From Loxodes magnus (Eukaryota; Ciliophora; Karyorelictea; Loxodida; Loxodidae): DNA of 64,000 nt. A program made the position numbers and the translations under genes. Position 1 is the stretch's first letter; every line of letters begins with the position of its first letter. The notes under the pieces are model-generated. The model had not been told where the DNA came from. It did no database searches and saw only the letters and a list, made by a program, of their open reading frames with translations. This document shows, in pieces, positions 1 through 12,260 of the stretch. The stretch is from NCBI GenBank assembly GCA_946699065.1, contig CAMPDV010002172.1, forward strand, positions 1 through 64,000. Reading direction: 5' to 3'.

Positions 1-662
1 AAGTAAAGTAAGAAAAGAAGATAGAATTTCAGTTTTAAGTGAATGCTTTGAGAAGTAATAAGTATTTAAAAGTGAAGAAGTAAAGTAAGAAAAGAATATA
101 GAATTTCAGTTTTAAGGGTATGCTTTAGAAGTAATAAGTATTTAGAAAAGTCAGGAAGTAAAGTAAGAAAAGAAGATAGAATTTCAGTATTAAGTAGTAT
201 GCTTTGAGAAGTAATAAGTATTTAAAAGTGAAGAAGTAAAGTAAGAAAAGAAGATAGAATTTCAGTTTTAAGTAGTATGCTTTGAGAAGTAATAAGTATT
301 TAGAAAAGTGAAGAAGTAAAGTAAGAAAAGAAGATAGAATTTCAGTTTTAAGTAGTATGCTTTGAGAAGTAATAAGTATTTAGAAAAGTGAAGAAGTAAA
401 GTAAGAAAAGAAGATAGAATTTCAGTTTCGAGGAGTATGCTTTGAGAAGTAATAAGTATTTAGAAAAGTGAAGAAGTAAAGTAAGAAAAGAAGATAGAAT
501 TTCAGTTTTAAGTAGTATGCTTTGAGAAGTAATAAGTATTTTGAAAAGTGAAGAAGTAAAGTAAGAAAAGAAGATAGAATTTCAGTTTTAAGTAGTATGC
601 TTTGAGAAGTAATAAGTATTTAGAAAAGTGAAGAAGTAAAGTAAGAAAAGAAGATAGAATTT
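1..662 (+). repeat. Subarray 1: 80-bp monomers of the GTAGTATGC type
   Basis: These monomers mostly carry TTTTAAGTAGTATGC where later domains have TTTTAAGGAGTATGC. The first two copies are irregular (AAGTGAATGC, AAGGGTATGC) and two carry the short TATTTAAAAGTG form. One copy near 426 has TTTCGAGGAG, one of the few CpG sites in the window. The block ends where the longer monomers begin. No gene or other feature is seen in it. Confidence 0.85.
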
Positions 663-663
663 C

Positions 664-685
664 AGTTTTTAGAGTAACTAAAACT
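664..685. other. Imperfect dyad in the long monomer
   Basis: Left arm AGTTTTTAG and right arm CTAAAACT are complementary apart from one extra T, around a five-base centre AGTAA. It recurs in the other long monomers and decays at 1293 (centre AGAAA) and about 1386. The 80-bp monomers do not have it. It could be a hairpin or a protein site; nothing in the sequence decides this. Confidence 0.55.
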
Positions 686-737
686 TAGAGATAAAAAGAA
701 GTTATAAGTATTTAGAAAAGTGAGGAAGTAAAGTAAT

Positions 738-1283
738 AAAAGAAGATAGAATTTCAGTTTTTAGAGTAACTAAAACTTAGAGATAAAAAGAAGTTATAAG
801 TATTTAGAAAAGTGAGGAAGTAAAGTAATAAAAGAAGAAAGAATTTCAGTTTTTAGAGTAACTAAAACTTAGAGATAAATTAAGTTATAAGTATTTAGAA
901 AAGTGAGGAAGTAAAGTAAGAAAAGAAGATAGAATTTCAGTTTTAAGTAGTATGCTTTGAGAAGTAATAAGTATTTAGAAAAGTGAAGAAGTAAAGTAAG
1001 AAAAGAAGATAGAATTTCAGTTTTTAGAGTAACTAAAACTTAGAGATAAAAAGAAATTATAAGTATTTAGAAAAGTGAGGAAGTAAAGTAAGAAAAGAAG
1101 ATAGAATTTCAGTTTTTAGAGTAACTAAAACTTAGAGATAAAAAGAAGTTATAAGTATTTAGAAAAGTGAGGAAGTAAAGTAATAAAAGAAGAAAGAATT
1201 TCAGTTTTTAGAGTAACTAAAACTTAGAGATAAATTAAGTTATAAGTATTTAGAAAAGTGAGGAAGTAAAGTAAGAAAAGAAG
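738..1283 (+). repeat. 355-bp local duplication within the long-monomer block
   Basis: Bases 738-928 match 1093-1283 at an offset of 355. Shared diagnostic bases include the GTAATAAAAGAAGAAAG junction and the 91-bp monomer with GATAAATTAAG. The unit contains three long monomers and one 80-bp monomer, so the 80-bp copy at 938 belongs to a larger duplicated unit. It shows that the long-monomer block also grew by copying groups of monomers. Confidence 0.75.
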
Positions 1284-4200
1284 AAATAATATCAGTTTTT
1301 AGAGAAACTAAAACTTAGAGATAAAAAGAAATTATAAGTATTTAGAAAAGCGAGGAAGTAAAGTAAGAAAAGAATGAAATAATATAAGCTTTTAGAGTTA
1401 CTAAAATTTAGAGATAAAAAGAAATTATAAGTATTTAGAAAAGTGAGGAAGTAAAGTAAGAAAAGAAGATAGAATTTCAGTTTTTAGAGTAACTAAAACT
1501 TAGAGATAAAAAGAAGTTATAAGTATTTAGAAAAGTGAGGAAGTAAAGTAAGAAAAGAAGATAGAATTTCAGTTTTAAGGAGTATGCTTTGAGAAGTAAT
1601 AAGTATTTCTGAAAGTGAAGAAGTAAAGTAAGAAAAGAAGATAGAATTTCAGTTTTAAGGAGTATGCTTTGAGAAGTAATAAGTATTTTGAAAAGTGAAG
1701 AAGTAAAGTAAGAAAAGAAGATAGAATTTCAGTTTTAAGGAGTATGATTTGAGAAATAATAAGTATTTAGAAAAGTGAAGAAGTAAAGTAAGAAAACAAG
1801 ATAGAGTATCAGTTTTAAGGAGTATGATTTGAGAAGTTATAAGTATTTAGAAAAGTGAAGAAGTAAAGCAACAAAATAAGATAGAATATCAGTTTTAAGA
1901 AGTATGATTTGAGAAATAATAAGTATTTAGAAAAGTGAAGAAGTAAAGTAAGAAAAGAAGATAGAGTATCAGTTTTAAGAAGTATGATTTGAGAAAGAAT
2001 AAGTATTTAGAAAAGTGAAGAAGTAAAGTAAGAAAAGAAGATAGAATTTTAGTTTTAAGAAGTATGCTTTGAGAAATAATAAGTATTTAGAAAAGTGAAG
2101 AAGTAAAGTAAGAAAAGAAGATAGAATTTTAGTTTTAAGAAGTATGCTTTGAGAAATAATAAGTATTTAGAAAAGTGAAGAAGTAAAGTAAGAAAAGAAG
2201 ATAGAGTTTCAGTTTTAAGGAGTATGCTTTGAGAAATAATAAGTATTTTGAAAAGTGAAGAAGTAAAGTAAGAAAAGAAGATAGAATTTCAGTTTTAAGT
2301 ATTATTTTAGGAGAAGAAATAAGTATTTTGAAAAGTGAAGAAGTAAAGTAAGAAAAGAAGATAGAATTTCAGTTTAAAGGAGTATGCTTTTAGAAGTATT
2401 AAGTATTTAGAAAAGTGTAGAAGTAAAGTAAGAAAAGAAGATATAATTTCAGTTTTAAGGAGTATGCTTTGAGAAGTAATAAGTATTTAAAAGTGAAGAA
2501 GTAAAGTAAGAAAAGAAGATATAATTTCAGTTTTAAGGAGTATGATTTGAGAAATAATAAGTATTTAGAAAAGTGAAGAAGTAAAGTAAGAAAAGAAGAT
2601 AGAATTTCAGTTTTAAGAAGTATGCTTTGAGAAATAATAAGTATTTAGAAAAGTGAAGAAGTAAAGTAAGAAAAGAAGATAGAATTTTAGTTTTAAGAAG
2701 TATACTTTGAGAAATAATAAGTATTTAGAAAAGTGAAGAAGTAAAGTAAGAAAACAAGATAGAGTATCAGTTTTAAGGAGTATGATTTGAGAAGTTATAA
2801 GTATTTAGAAAAGTGAAGAAGTAAAGCAACAAAATAAGATAGAATATCAGTTTTAAGAAATATGATTTGAGAAATAATAAGTATTTTGAAAAGTGAAGAA
2901 GTAAAGTAAGAAAAGAAGATAGAGTATCAGTTTTAAGAAGTATGATTTGAGAAATAATAAGTATTTAGAAAAGTGAAGAAGTAAAGTAAGAAAAGAAGAT
3001 AGAATTTCAGTTTTAAGGAGTATGCTTTGAGAAGTAATAAGTATTTAGAAAAGTGAAGAAGTAAAGCAACAAAATAAGATAGAATTTACGTTTTAAGGAG
3101 TATGATTTGAGAAGTAATAAGTATTTAGAAAAGTGAAGAAGTAAAGTAAGAAAAGAAGATTGAATTTCAGTTTTAAGGAGTATGATTTGAGAAGTAATAA
3201 GTATTTTGAAAAGTGAAGAAGTAAAGTAAGAAAAGTAGATAGAGTTTCAGTTTTAAGGAGTATGATTTGAGAAATAATAAGTATTTAGAAAAGTGAAGAA
3301 GTAAAGTAAGAAAAGAAGATAGAATTTCAGTTTTAAGGAGTATGCTTTGAGAAGTAATAAGTATTTAGAAAAGTGTAGAAGTAAAGTAAGAAAAGAAGAT
3401 AGAATTTCAGTTTTAAGTAGTATGCTTTGAGAAGTAATAAGTATTTAAAAGTGAAGAAGTAAAGTAAGAAAAGAAGATAGAATTTCAGTTTTAAGGAGTA
3501 TGATTTGAGAAATAATAAGTATTTAGAAAAGTGAAGAAGTAAAGCCAGAAAAGAAGATAGAATTTCAGTTTTAAGGAGTATGATTTGAGAAGTAATAAGT
3601 ATTTTGAAAAGTGAAGAAGTAAAGTAAGAAAAGAAGATAGAATTTCAGTTTTAAGTAGTATGCTTTGAGAAGTAATAAGTATTTAAAAGTGAAGAAGTAA
3701 AGTAAGAAAAGAAGATAGAGTTTCAGTTTTAAGGAGTATGCTTTGAGAAGTATTAAGTATTTAGAAAAGTGAAGAAGTAAAGTAAGAAAAGAAGATTGAA
3801 TTTCAGGTTTAAGGAGTATGCTTTGAGAAGTAATAAGTATTTTGAAAAGTGAAGAAGTAAAGTAAGAAAAGAATATAGAATTTCAGTTTTAAGGAGTATG
3901 CTTTGAGAAGTAATAAGTATTTAAAAGTGAAGAAGTAAAGTAAGAAAAGAAGATAGAATTTCAGTTTTAAGGAGTATGCTTTGAGAAGTAATAAGTATTT
4001 AGAAAAGTGAAGAAGTAAAGTAAGAAAAGAAGATAGAGTTTCAGTTTTAAGGAGTATGCTTTGAGAAATAATAAGTATTTTGAAAAGTGAAGAAGTAAAG
4101 TAAGAAAAGAAGATAGAATTTCAGTTTTAAGGAGTATGCTTTGAGAAGTAATAAGTATTTAGAAAAGTGAAGAAGTAAAGTAAGAAAAGAAGATATAATT

Positions 4201-7200
4201 TCAGTTTTAAGGATTATTTTAGGAGAAGAAATAAGTATTTTGAAAAGTCAAGAAGTAAAGTAAGAAAAGAAGATAGAATTTCAGTTTTAAGGAGTATGCT
4301 TTTAGAAGAAATAAGTATTTTGAAAAGTGAAGAAGTAAAGTAAGAAAAGAAGATAGAATTTCAGTTTTAAGGAGTATGCTTTTAGAAGTAATAAGTATTT
4401 TGAAAAGTGAAGAAGTAAAGTAAGAAAAGAAGATAGAATTTTAGTTTTAAGAAGTATGCTTTGAGAAATAATAAGTATTTAGAAAAGTGTAGAAGTAAAG
4501 TAAGAAAAGAAGATAGAATTTCAGTTTTAAGGAGTATGCTTTTAGAAGTAATAAGTATTTTGAAAAGTGTAGAAGTAAAGTAAGAAAAGAAGATAGAATT
4601 TCAGTTTTAAGGAGTATGCTTTTAGAAGAAATAAGTATTTTGAAAAGTGAAGAAGTAAAGTAAGAAAAGAAGATATAATTTCAGTTTTAAGGATTATTTT
4701 AGGAGGAGAAATAAGTATTTTGAAAAGTGAAGAAGTAAAGTAAGAAAAGAAGAAAGAATTTCAGTTTTAAGGAGTATGCTTTGAGAAGTAATAAGTATTT
4801 AGAAAAGTGAAGAAGTAAAGTAAGAAAAGAAGATAGAATTTCAGTTTTAAGGAGTATGCTTTGAGAAATAATAAGTATTTAGAAAAGTGAAGAAGTAAAG
4901 TAAGAAAAGAAGATAGAATTTCAGTTTAAAGGAGTATTCCTTGAGAAGTATTAAGTATTTAGAAAAGTGAAGAAGTAAAGTAAGAAAAGAAGATATAATT
5001 TCAGTTTTAAGGATTATTTTAGGAGAAGAAATAAGTATTTTGAAAAGTGAAGAAGTAAAGTAAGAAAAGAAGATAGAATTTCAGTTTTAAGTAGTATGCT
5101 TTGAGAAGTAATAAGTATTTAGAAAAGTGAAGAAGTAAAGTAAGAAAAGAAGATAGAATTTACGTTTTAAGGAGTATGATTTGAGAAGTAATAAGTATTT
5201 AGAAAAGAAAAGAAGTAAAGTAAGAAAAGAATATAGAATTTCAGTTTTAAGGAGTATGCTTTGAGAAGTAATAAGTATTTAGAAAAGTGAAGAAGTAAAG
5301 TAAGAAAAGAAGATAGAATTTCAGTTTTAAGGAGTATGATTTGAGAAGTAATAAGTATTTAGAAAAGTGAAGAAGTAAAGTAAGAAAAGAAGATAGAGTT
5401 TCAGTTTTAAGGAGTATGCTTTGAGAAATAATAAGTATTTAGAAAAGTGAAGAAGTAAAGTAAGAAAAGAAGATAGAGTATCAGTTTTAAGGAGTATGAT
5501 TTGAGAAATAATAAGTATTTAGAAAAGTGAAGAAGTAAAGTAAGAAAAGAAGATAGAATTTCAGTTTTAAGGAGTATGCTTTAAGAAATAATAAGTATTT
5601 AGAAAAGTGAAGAAGTAAAGCAACAAAATAAGATATAATTTCAGTTTTAAGGAGTATGCTTTGAGAAGTAATAAGTATTTAGAAAAGTGAAGAAGTAAAG
5701 TAAGAAAAGAATATAGAATTTCAGTTTTAAGGAGTATGCTTTAAGAAATAATAAGTATTTAGAAAAGTGAAGAAGTAAAGTAAGAAAAGAAGATAGAATT
5801 TCAGTTTAAAGGAGTATTCCTTGAGAAGTATTAAGTATTTAGAAAAGTGAAGAAGTAAAGTAAGAAAAGAAGATAGAATTTCAGTTTAAAGGAGTATGCC
5901 TTGAGAAGTATTAAGTATTTAGAAAAGTGAAGAAGTAAAGTAAGAAAAGAAGATAGAATTTCAGTTTTAAGGAGTATGCTTTAAGAAATAATAAGTATTT
6001 AGAAAAGTGAAGAAGTAAAGTAAGAAAAGAAGATAGAATTTCAGTTTTAAGGAGTATGATTTGAGAAGTAATAAGTATTTAGAAAAGTGAAGAAGTAAAG
6101 TAAGAAAAGAAGATAGAGTTTCAGTTTTAAGGAGTATGCTTTGAGAAGTAATAAGTATTTCGAAAAGTGAAGAAGTAAAGTAAGAAAAGAAGATAGAGTT
6201 TCAGTTTTAAGGAGTATGCTTTAAGAAGTAATAAGTATTTAGAAAAGTGAAGAAGTAAAGTAAGAAAAGAAGATAGAATTTCAGTTTTAAGGAGTATGCT
6301 TTTAGAAGTAATAAGTATTTAGAAAAGTGAAGAAGTAAAGTAAGAAAAGAAGATAGAATTTCAGTTTAAATGAGTATGTTTTGAGAAGTAATAAGTATTT
6401 AGAAAAGTGAAGAAGTAAAGTAAGAAAAGAAGATAGAATTTCAGTTTTAAGGAGTATGCTTTGAGAAGTAATAAGTATTTTGAAAAGTGAAGAAGTAAAG
6501 TAAGAAAAGAAGATAGAATTTCAGTTTTAAGGAGTATGCTTTTAGAAGTAATAAGTATTTTGAAAAGTGTAGAAGTAAAGTAAGAAAAGAAGATATAATT
6601 TCAGTTTTAAGGATTATTTTAGGAGAAGAAATAAGTATTTTGAAAAGTGAAGAAGTAAAGTAAGAAAAGAAGATAGAATTTCAGTTTTAAGGAGTATGCT
6701 TTAAGAAATAATAAGTATTTAGAAAAGTGAAGAAGTAAAGTAAGAAAAGAAGATAGAATTTCAGTTTAAAGGAGTATTCCTTGAGAAGTATTAAGTATTT
6801 AGAAAAGTGAAGAAGTAAAGTAAGAAAAGAAGATATAATTTCAGTTTTAAGGATTATTTTAGGAGAAGAAATAAGTATTTTGAAAAGTGAAGAAGTAAAG
6901 TAAGAAAAGAAGATAGAATTTCAGTTTAAAGGAGTATGTTTTGAGAAGTAATAAGTAGTTTGAAAAGTGAAGAAGTAAAGTAAGAAAAGAAGATATAATT
7001 TCAGTTTTAAGTATTATTTTAGGAGAAGAAATAAGTATTTAGAAAAGTGAAGAAGTAAAGTAAGAAAAGAAGAAAGAATTTCAGTTTTAAGGAGTATGTT
7101 TTGAGAAGTAATAAGTATTTTGAAAAGTGAATAAGTAAAGTAAGAAAAGAAGATAGAATTTCAGTTTTAAGGAGTATGCTTTGAGAAGTAATAAGTATTT

Positions 7201-7841
7201 AGAAAAGTGAAGAAGTAAAGTAAGAAAAGAAGATAGAGTTTCAGTTTTAAGGAGTATGATTTGAGAAGTAATAAGTATTTTGAAAAGTGAAGAAGTAAAG
7301 TAAAAAAAGAAGATAGAGTTTCAGTTTTAAGGAGTATGATTTGAGAAATAATAAGTATTTAGAAAAGTGAAGAAGTAAAGTAAGAAAAGAAGATAGAATT
7401 TCAGTTTAAAGGAGTATGCTTTAAGAAATAATAAGTATTTAGAAAAGTGAAGAAGTAAAGCAACAAAATAAGATAGAATTTACGTTTTAAGGAGTATGTT
7501 TTGAGAAGTAATAAGTATTTAGAAAAGTGAAGAAGTAAAGTAAGAAAAGAAGATAGAATTTCAGTTTAAAGGAGTATGTTTTGAGAAGTAATAAGTATTT
7601 TGAAAAGTGAAGAAGTAAAGTAAGAAAAGAAGATAGAATTTCAGTTTTAAGGAGTATGCTTTTAGAAGAAATAAGTATTTAGAAAAGTGAATAAGTAAAG
7701 TAAGAAAAGAAGATAGAATTTCAGTTTTAAGGAGTATGCTTTGAGAAGTAATAAGTATTTTGAAAAGTGAAGAAGTAAAGTAAAAAAAGAAGATAGAATT
7801 TCAGTTTTAAGGAGTATGCTTTGAGAAGTAATAAGTATTTA

Positions 7842-8378
7842 GAAAAGTGAAGAAGTAAAGTAAGAAAAGAAGATAGAATTTCAGTTTTAAGGAGTATGAT
7901 TTGAGAAGTAATAAGTATTTTGAAAAGTGAAGAAGTAAAGTAAAAAAAGAAGATAGAGTTTCAGTTTTAAGGAGTATGATTTGAGAAGTAATAAGTATTT
8001 TGAAAAGTGAAGAAGTAAAGTAAAAAAAGAAGATAGAGTTTCAGTTTTAAGGAGTATGATTTGAGAAGAAATAAGTATTTAGAAAAGTGAAGAAGTAAAG
8101 TAAAAAAAGAAGATAGAGTTTCAGTTTTAAGGAGTATGATTTGAGAAGTAATAAGTATTTTGAAAAGTGAAGAAGTAAAGTAAAAAAAGAAGATAGAATT
8201 TCAGTTTTAAGGAGTATGATTTGAGAAGTAATAAGTATTTTGAAAAGTGTAGAAGTAAAGTAAGAAAAGAATATAGAATTTCAGTTTTAAGGAGTATGCT
8301 TTGAGAAGTAATAAGTATTTAGAAAAGTGAAGAAGTAAAGTAAGAAAAGAAGATAGAATTTCAGTTTTAAGGAGTATG
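7842..8378 (+). repeat. Dispersed block duplicate, upstream copy
   Basis: This 537-bp block matches 14,802-15,338 with no difference seen (offset 6,960 bp, 87 monomers). It contains a run of TAAAAAAAGAAG copies with TATGATTTGAG, one GAGAAGAAATAAG copy and a GAATATAGAA copy. The combination is distinctive enough to exclude chance similarity of generic monomers. The match stops at single-base differences on each side (7841 and 8379). Confidence 0.88.
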
Positions 8379-9540
8379 CTTTTAGAAGTATTAAGTATTT
8401 AGAAAAGTGAAGAAGTAAAGTAAGAAAAGAAGATATAATTTCAGTTTTAAGGAGTATGTTTTGAGAAGTAATAAGTAGTTTGAAAAGTGAAGAAGTAAAG
8501 TAAGAAAAGAAGATATAATTTCAGTTTTAAGGAGTATGTTTTGAGAAGTAATAAGTATTTTGAAAAGTGAAGAAGTAAAGTAAGAAAAGAAGATAGAATT
8601 TCAGTTTTAAGGAGTATGCTTTGAGAAGTAATAAGTATTTAGAAAAGTGAAGAAGTAAAGTAAGAAAAGAAGATAGAATTTCAGTTTTAAGGAGTATGCT
8701 TTTAGAAGTAATAAGTATTTTGAAAAGTGAAGAAGTAAAGTAAGAAAAGAAGATAGAATTTCAGTTTTAAGGAGTATGATTTGAGAAATAATAAGTATTT
8801 AGAAAAGTGAATAAGTAAAGTAAGAAAAGAAGATAGAATTTCAGTTTTAAGGAGTATGCTTTAAGAAATAATAAGTATTTAGAAAAGTGAAGAAGTAAAG
8901 TAAGAAAAGAAGATAGAATTTCAGTTTTAAGGAGTATGCTTTGAGAAGTAATAAGTATTTAGAAAAGTGAAGAAGTAAAGTAAGAAAAGAAGATAGAATT
9001 TCAGTTTTAAGGAGTATGCTTTTAGAAGTAATAAGTATTTAGAAAAGTGAAGAAGTAAAGTAAGAAAAGAAGATAGAATTTCAGTTTAAAGGAGTATGTT
9101 TTGAGAAGTAATAAGTATTTTGAAAAGTGAAGAAGTAAAGTAAGAAAAGAAGATAGAATTTCAGTTTTAAGTATTATTTTAGGAGAAGAAATAAGTATTT
9201 TGAAAAGTGAAGAAGTAAAGTAAGAAAAGAAGATAGAATTTCAGTTTAAAGGAGTATGCTTTTAGAAGTATTAAGTATTTAGAAAAGTGTAGAAGTAAAG
9301 TAAGAAAAGAAGATATAATTTCAGTTTTAAGGATTATTTTAGGAGAAGAAATAAGTATTTTGAAAAGTGAAGAAGTAAAGTAAGAAAAGAAGATAGAGTT
9401 TCAGTTTTAAGGAGTATGCTTTGAGAAGTATTAAGTATTTAGAAAAGTGAAGAAGTAAAGTAAGAAAAGTAGATAGAGTTTCAGTTTTAAGGAGTATGAT
9501 TTGAGAAGTAATAAGTATTTTGAAAAGTGAAGAAGTAAAG

Positions 9541-10900
9541 TAAGAAAAGAAGATATAATTTCAGTTTTAAGGATTATTTTAGGAGAAGAAATAAGTATTT
9601 TGAAAAGTGAAGAAGTAAAGTAAGAAAAGTAGATAGAGTTTCAGTTTTAAGGAGTATGATTTGAGAAGTAATAAGTATTTAGAAAAGTGAAGAAGTAAAG
9701 TAAGAAAAGAAGATAGAGTTTCAGTTTTAAGGAGTATGCTTTGAGAAGTAATAAGTATTTAGAAAAGTGAAGAAGTAAAGTAAGAAAAGAAGATAGAATT
9801 TCAGTTTTAAGGAGTATGCTTTGAGAAGTAATAAGTATTTAGAAAAGTGAAGAAGTAAAGTAAGAAAAGAAGATAGAATTTCAGTTTTAAGGAGTATGCT
9901 TTGAGAAGTAATAAGTATTTAGAAAAGTGAATAAGTAAAGTAAGAAAAGAAGATAGAATTTCAGTTTTAAGGAGTATGCTTTGAGAAGTAATAAGTATTT
10001 AGAAAAGTGAAGAAGTAAAGTAAAAAAAGAAGATAGAGTTTCAGTTTTAAGGAGTATGATTTGAGAAGTAATAAGTATTTTGAAAAGTGAAGAAGTAAAG
10101 TAAAAAAAGAAGATAGAGTTTCAGTTTTAAGGAGTATGATTTGAGAAATAATAAGTATTTAGAAAAGTGAAGAAGTAAAGTAAGAAAAGAAGATAGAATT
10201 TCAGTTTTAAGGAGTATGCTTTGAGAAGTAATAAGTATTTAGAAAAGTGAAGAAGTAAAGCAACAAAATAAGATAGAATTTACGTTTTAAGGAGTATGAT
10301 TTGAGAAGTAATAAGTATTTAGAAAAGTGAAGAAGTAAAGTAAGAAAAGAAGATTGAATTTCAGTTTTAAGGAGTATGATTTGAGAAGTAATAAGTATTT
10401 TGAAAAGTGAAGAAGTAAAGTAAGAAAAGTAGATAGAGTTTCAGTTTTAAGGAGTATGATTTGAGAAATAATAAGTATTTAGAAAAGTGAAGAAGTAAAG
10501 TAAGAAAAGAAGATAGAATTTCAGTTTTAAGGAGTATGCTTTGAGAAGTAATAAGTATTTAGAAAAGTGAAGAAGTAAAGCAACAAAATAAGATAGAATT
10601 TACGTTTTAAGGAGTATGATTTGAGAAGAAATAAGTATTTTGAAAAGTGAAGAAGTAAAGTAAGAAAAGAAGATAGAGTTTCAGTTTTAAGGAGTATGCT
10701 TTTAGAAGTAATAAGTATTTAGAAAAGTGAAGAAGTAAAGTAAGAAAAGAAGATAGAATTTCAGTTTTAAGAAGTATGCTTTGAGAAATAATAAGTATTT
10801 AGAAAAGTGAAGAAGTAAAGTAAGAAAAGAAGATAGAATTTTAGTTTTAAGAAGTATACTTTGAGAAATAATAAGTATTTAGAAAAGTGAAGAAGTAAAG
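9541..10900 (+). repeat. 17-monomer higher-order unit, copy A
   Basis: This 1,360-bp unit of 17 monomers is followed directly by a second copy at 10,901-12,260. In order it holds an ATTATTTTAGG monomer, TAAGAAAAGTAG with GATAGAG, three canonical copies (one with GAATAAG), two TAAAAAAAGAAG copies, two CAACAAAATAAG copies at 10,261 and 10,581, and two GAAGTAT(G/A)CT copies. I compared all 17 positions by eye. The only difference is at 9,888 (T) against 11,248 (A). Confidence 0.93.
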
Positions 10901-12260
10901 TAAGAAAAGAAGATATAATTTCAGTTTTAAGGATTATTTTAGGAGAAGAAATAAGTATTTTGAAAAGTGAAGAAGTAAAGTAAGAAAAGTAGATAGAGTT
11001 TCAGTTTTAAGGAGTATGATTTGAGAAGTAATAAGTATTTAGAAAAGTGAAGAAGTAAAGTAAGAAAAGAAGATAGAGTTTCAGTTTTAAGGAGTATGCT
11101 TTGAGAAGTAATAAGTATTTAGAAAAGTGAAGAAGTAAAGTAAGAAAAGAAGATAGAATTTCAGTTTTAAGGAGTATGCTTTGAGAAGTAATAAGTATTT
11201 AGAAAAGTGAAGAAGTAAAGTAAGAAAAGAAGATAGAATTTCAGTTTAAAGGAGTATGCTTTGAGAAGTAATAAGTATTTAGAAAAGTGAATAAGTAAAG
11301 TAAGAAAAGAAGATAGAATTTCAGTTTTAAGGAGTATGCTTTGAGAAGTAATAAGTATTTAGAAAAGTGAAGAAGTAAAGTAAAAAAAGAAGATAGAGTT
11401 TCAGTTTTAAGGAGTATGATTTGAGAAGTAATAAGTATTTTGAAAAGTGAAGAAGTAAAGTAAAAAAAGAAGATAGAGTTTCAGTTTTAAGGAGTATGAT
11501 TTGAGAAATAATAAGTATTTAGAAAAGTGAAGAAGTAAAGTAAGAAAAGAAGATAGAATTTCAGTTTTAAGGAGTATGCTTTGAGAAGTAATAAGTATTT
11601 AGAAAAGTGAAGAAGTAAAGCAACAAAATAAGATAGAATTTACGTTTTAAGGAGTATGATTTGAGAAGTAATAAGTATTTAGAAAAGTGAAGAAGTAAAG
11701 TAAGAAAAGAAGATTGAATTTCAGTTTTAAGGAGTATGATTTGAGAAGTAATAAGTATTTTGAAAAGTGAAGAAGTAAAGTAAGAAAAGTAGATAGAGTT
11801 TCAGTTTTAAGGAGTATGATTTGAGAAATAATAAGTATTTAGAAAAGTGAAGAAGTAAAGTAAGAAAAGAAGATAGAATTTCAGTTTTAAGGAGTATGCT
11901 TTGAGAAGTAATAAGTATTTAGAAAAGTGAAGAAGTAAAGCAACAAAATAAGATAGAATTTACGTTTTAAGGAGTATGATTTGAGAAGAAATAAGTATTT
12001 TGAAAAGTGAAGAAGTAAAGTAAGAAAAGAAGATAGAGTTTCAGTTTTAAGGAGTATGCTTTTAGAAGTAATAAGTATTTAGAAAAGTGAAGAAGTAAAG
12101 TAAGAAAAGAAGATAGAATTTCAGTTTTAAGAAGTATGCTTTGAGAAATAATAAGTATTTAGAAAAGTGAAGAAGTAAAGTAAGAAAAGAAGATAGAATT
12201 TTAGTTTTAAGAAGTATACTTTGAGAAATAATAAGTATTTAGAAAAGTGAAGAAGTAAAG
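10901..12260 (+). repeat. 17-monomer higher-order unit, copy B
   Basis: Tandem partner of 9,541-10,900 with one mismatch at 11,248. The repeat does not continue: the monomer at 12,261 (AAACAAGATAGAG with TATCAG) differs from the first monomer of the unit. The last two monomers followed by that AAACAAG copy resemble 2,587-2,800, so the unit's tail is shared with an older segment. Confidence 0.93.

Larger units (their letters stand above)
663..1569 (+). repeat. Block of ~92-bp long monomers
   Basis: Counting from the C of CAG, monomers start at 663, 755, 847, 938, 1018, 1110, 1202, 1293, about 1386 and 1478, and the next starts at 1570. All are 91-93 bp except the one at 938, which is the ordinary 80-bp form. 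The first and last thirds match the 80-bp monomer (TATTTAGAAAAGTGAGG, AAGTAAAGTAA). The middle is replaced by TTTTTAGAGTAACTAAAAC followed by TTAGAGATAAAAAGAAG, giving 12 extra bases. GAGGAAG replaces GAAGAAG throughout. This is a distinct subfamily seen nowhere else in the window. Whether it is older or younger than the 80-bp form cannot be told from here. Confidence 0.93.
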
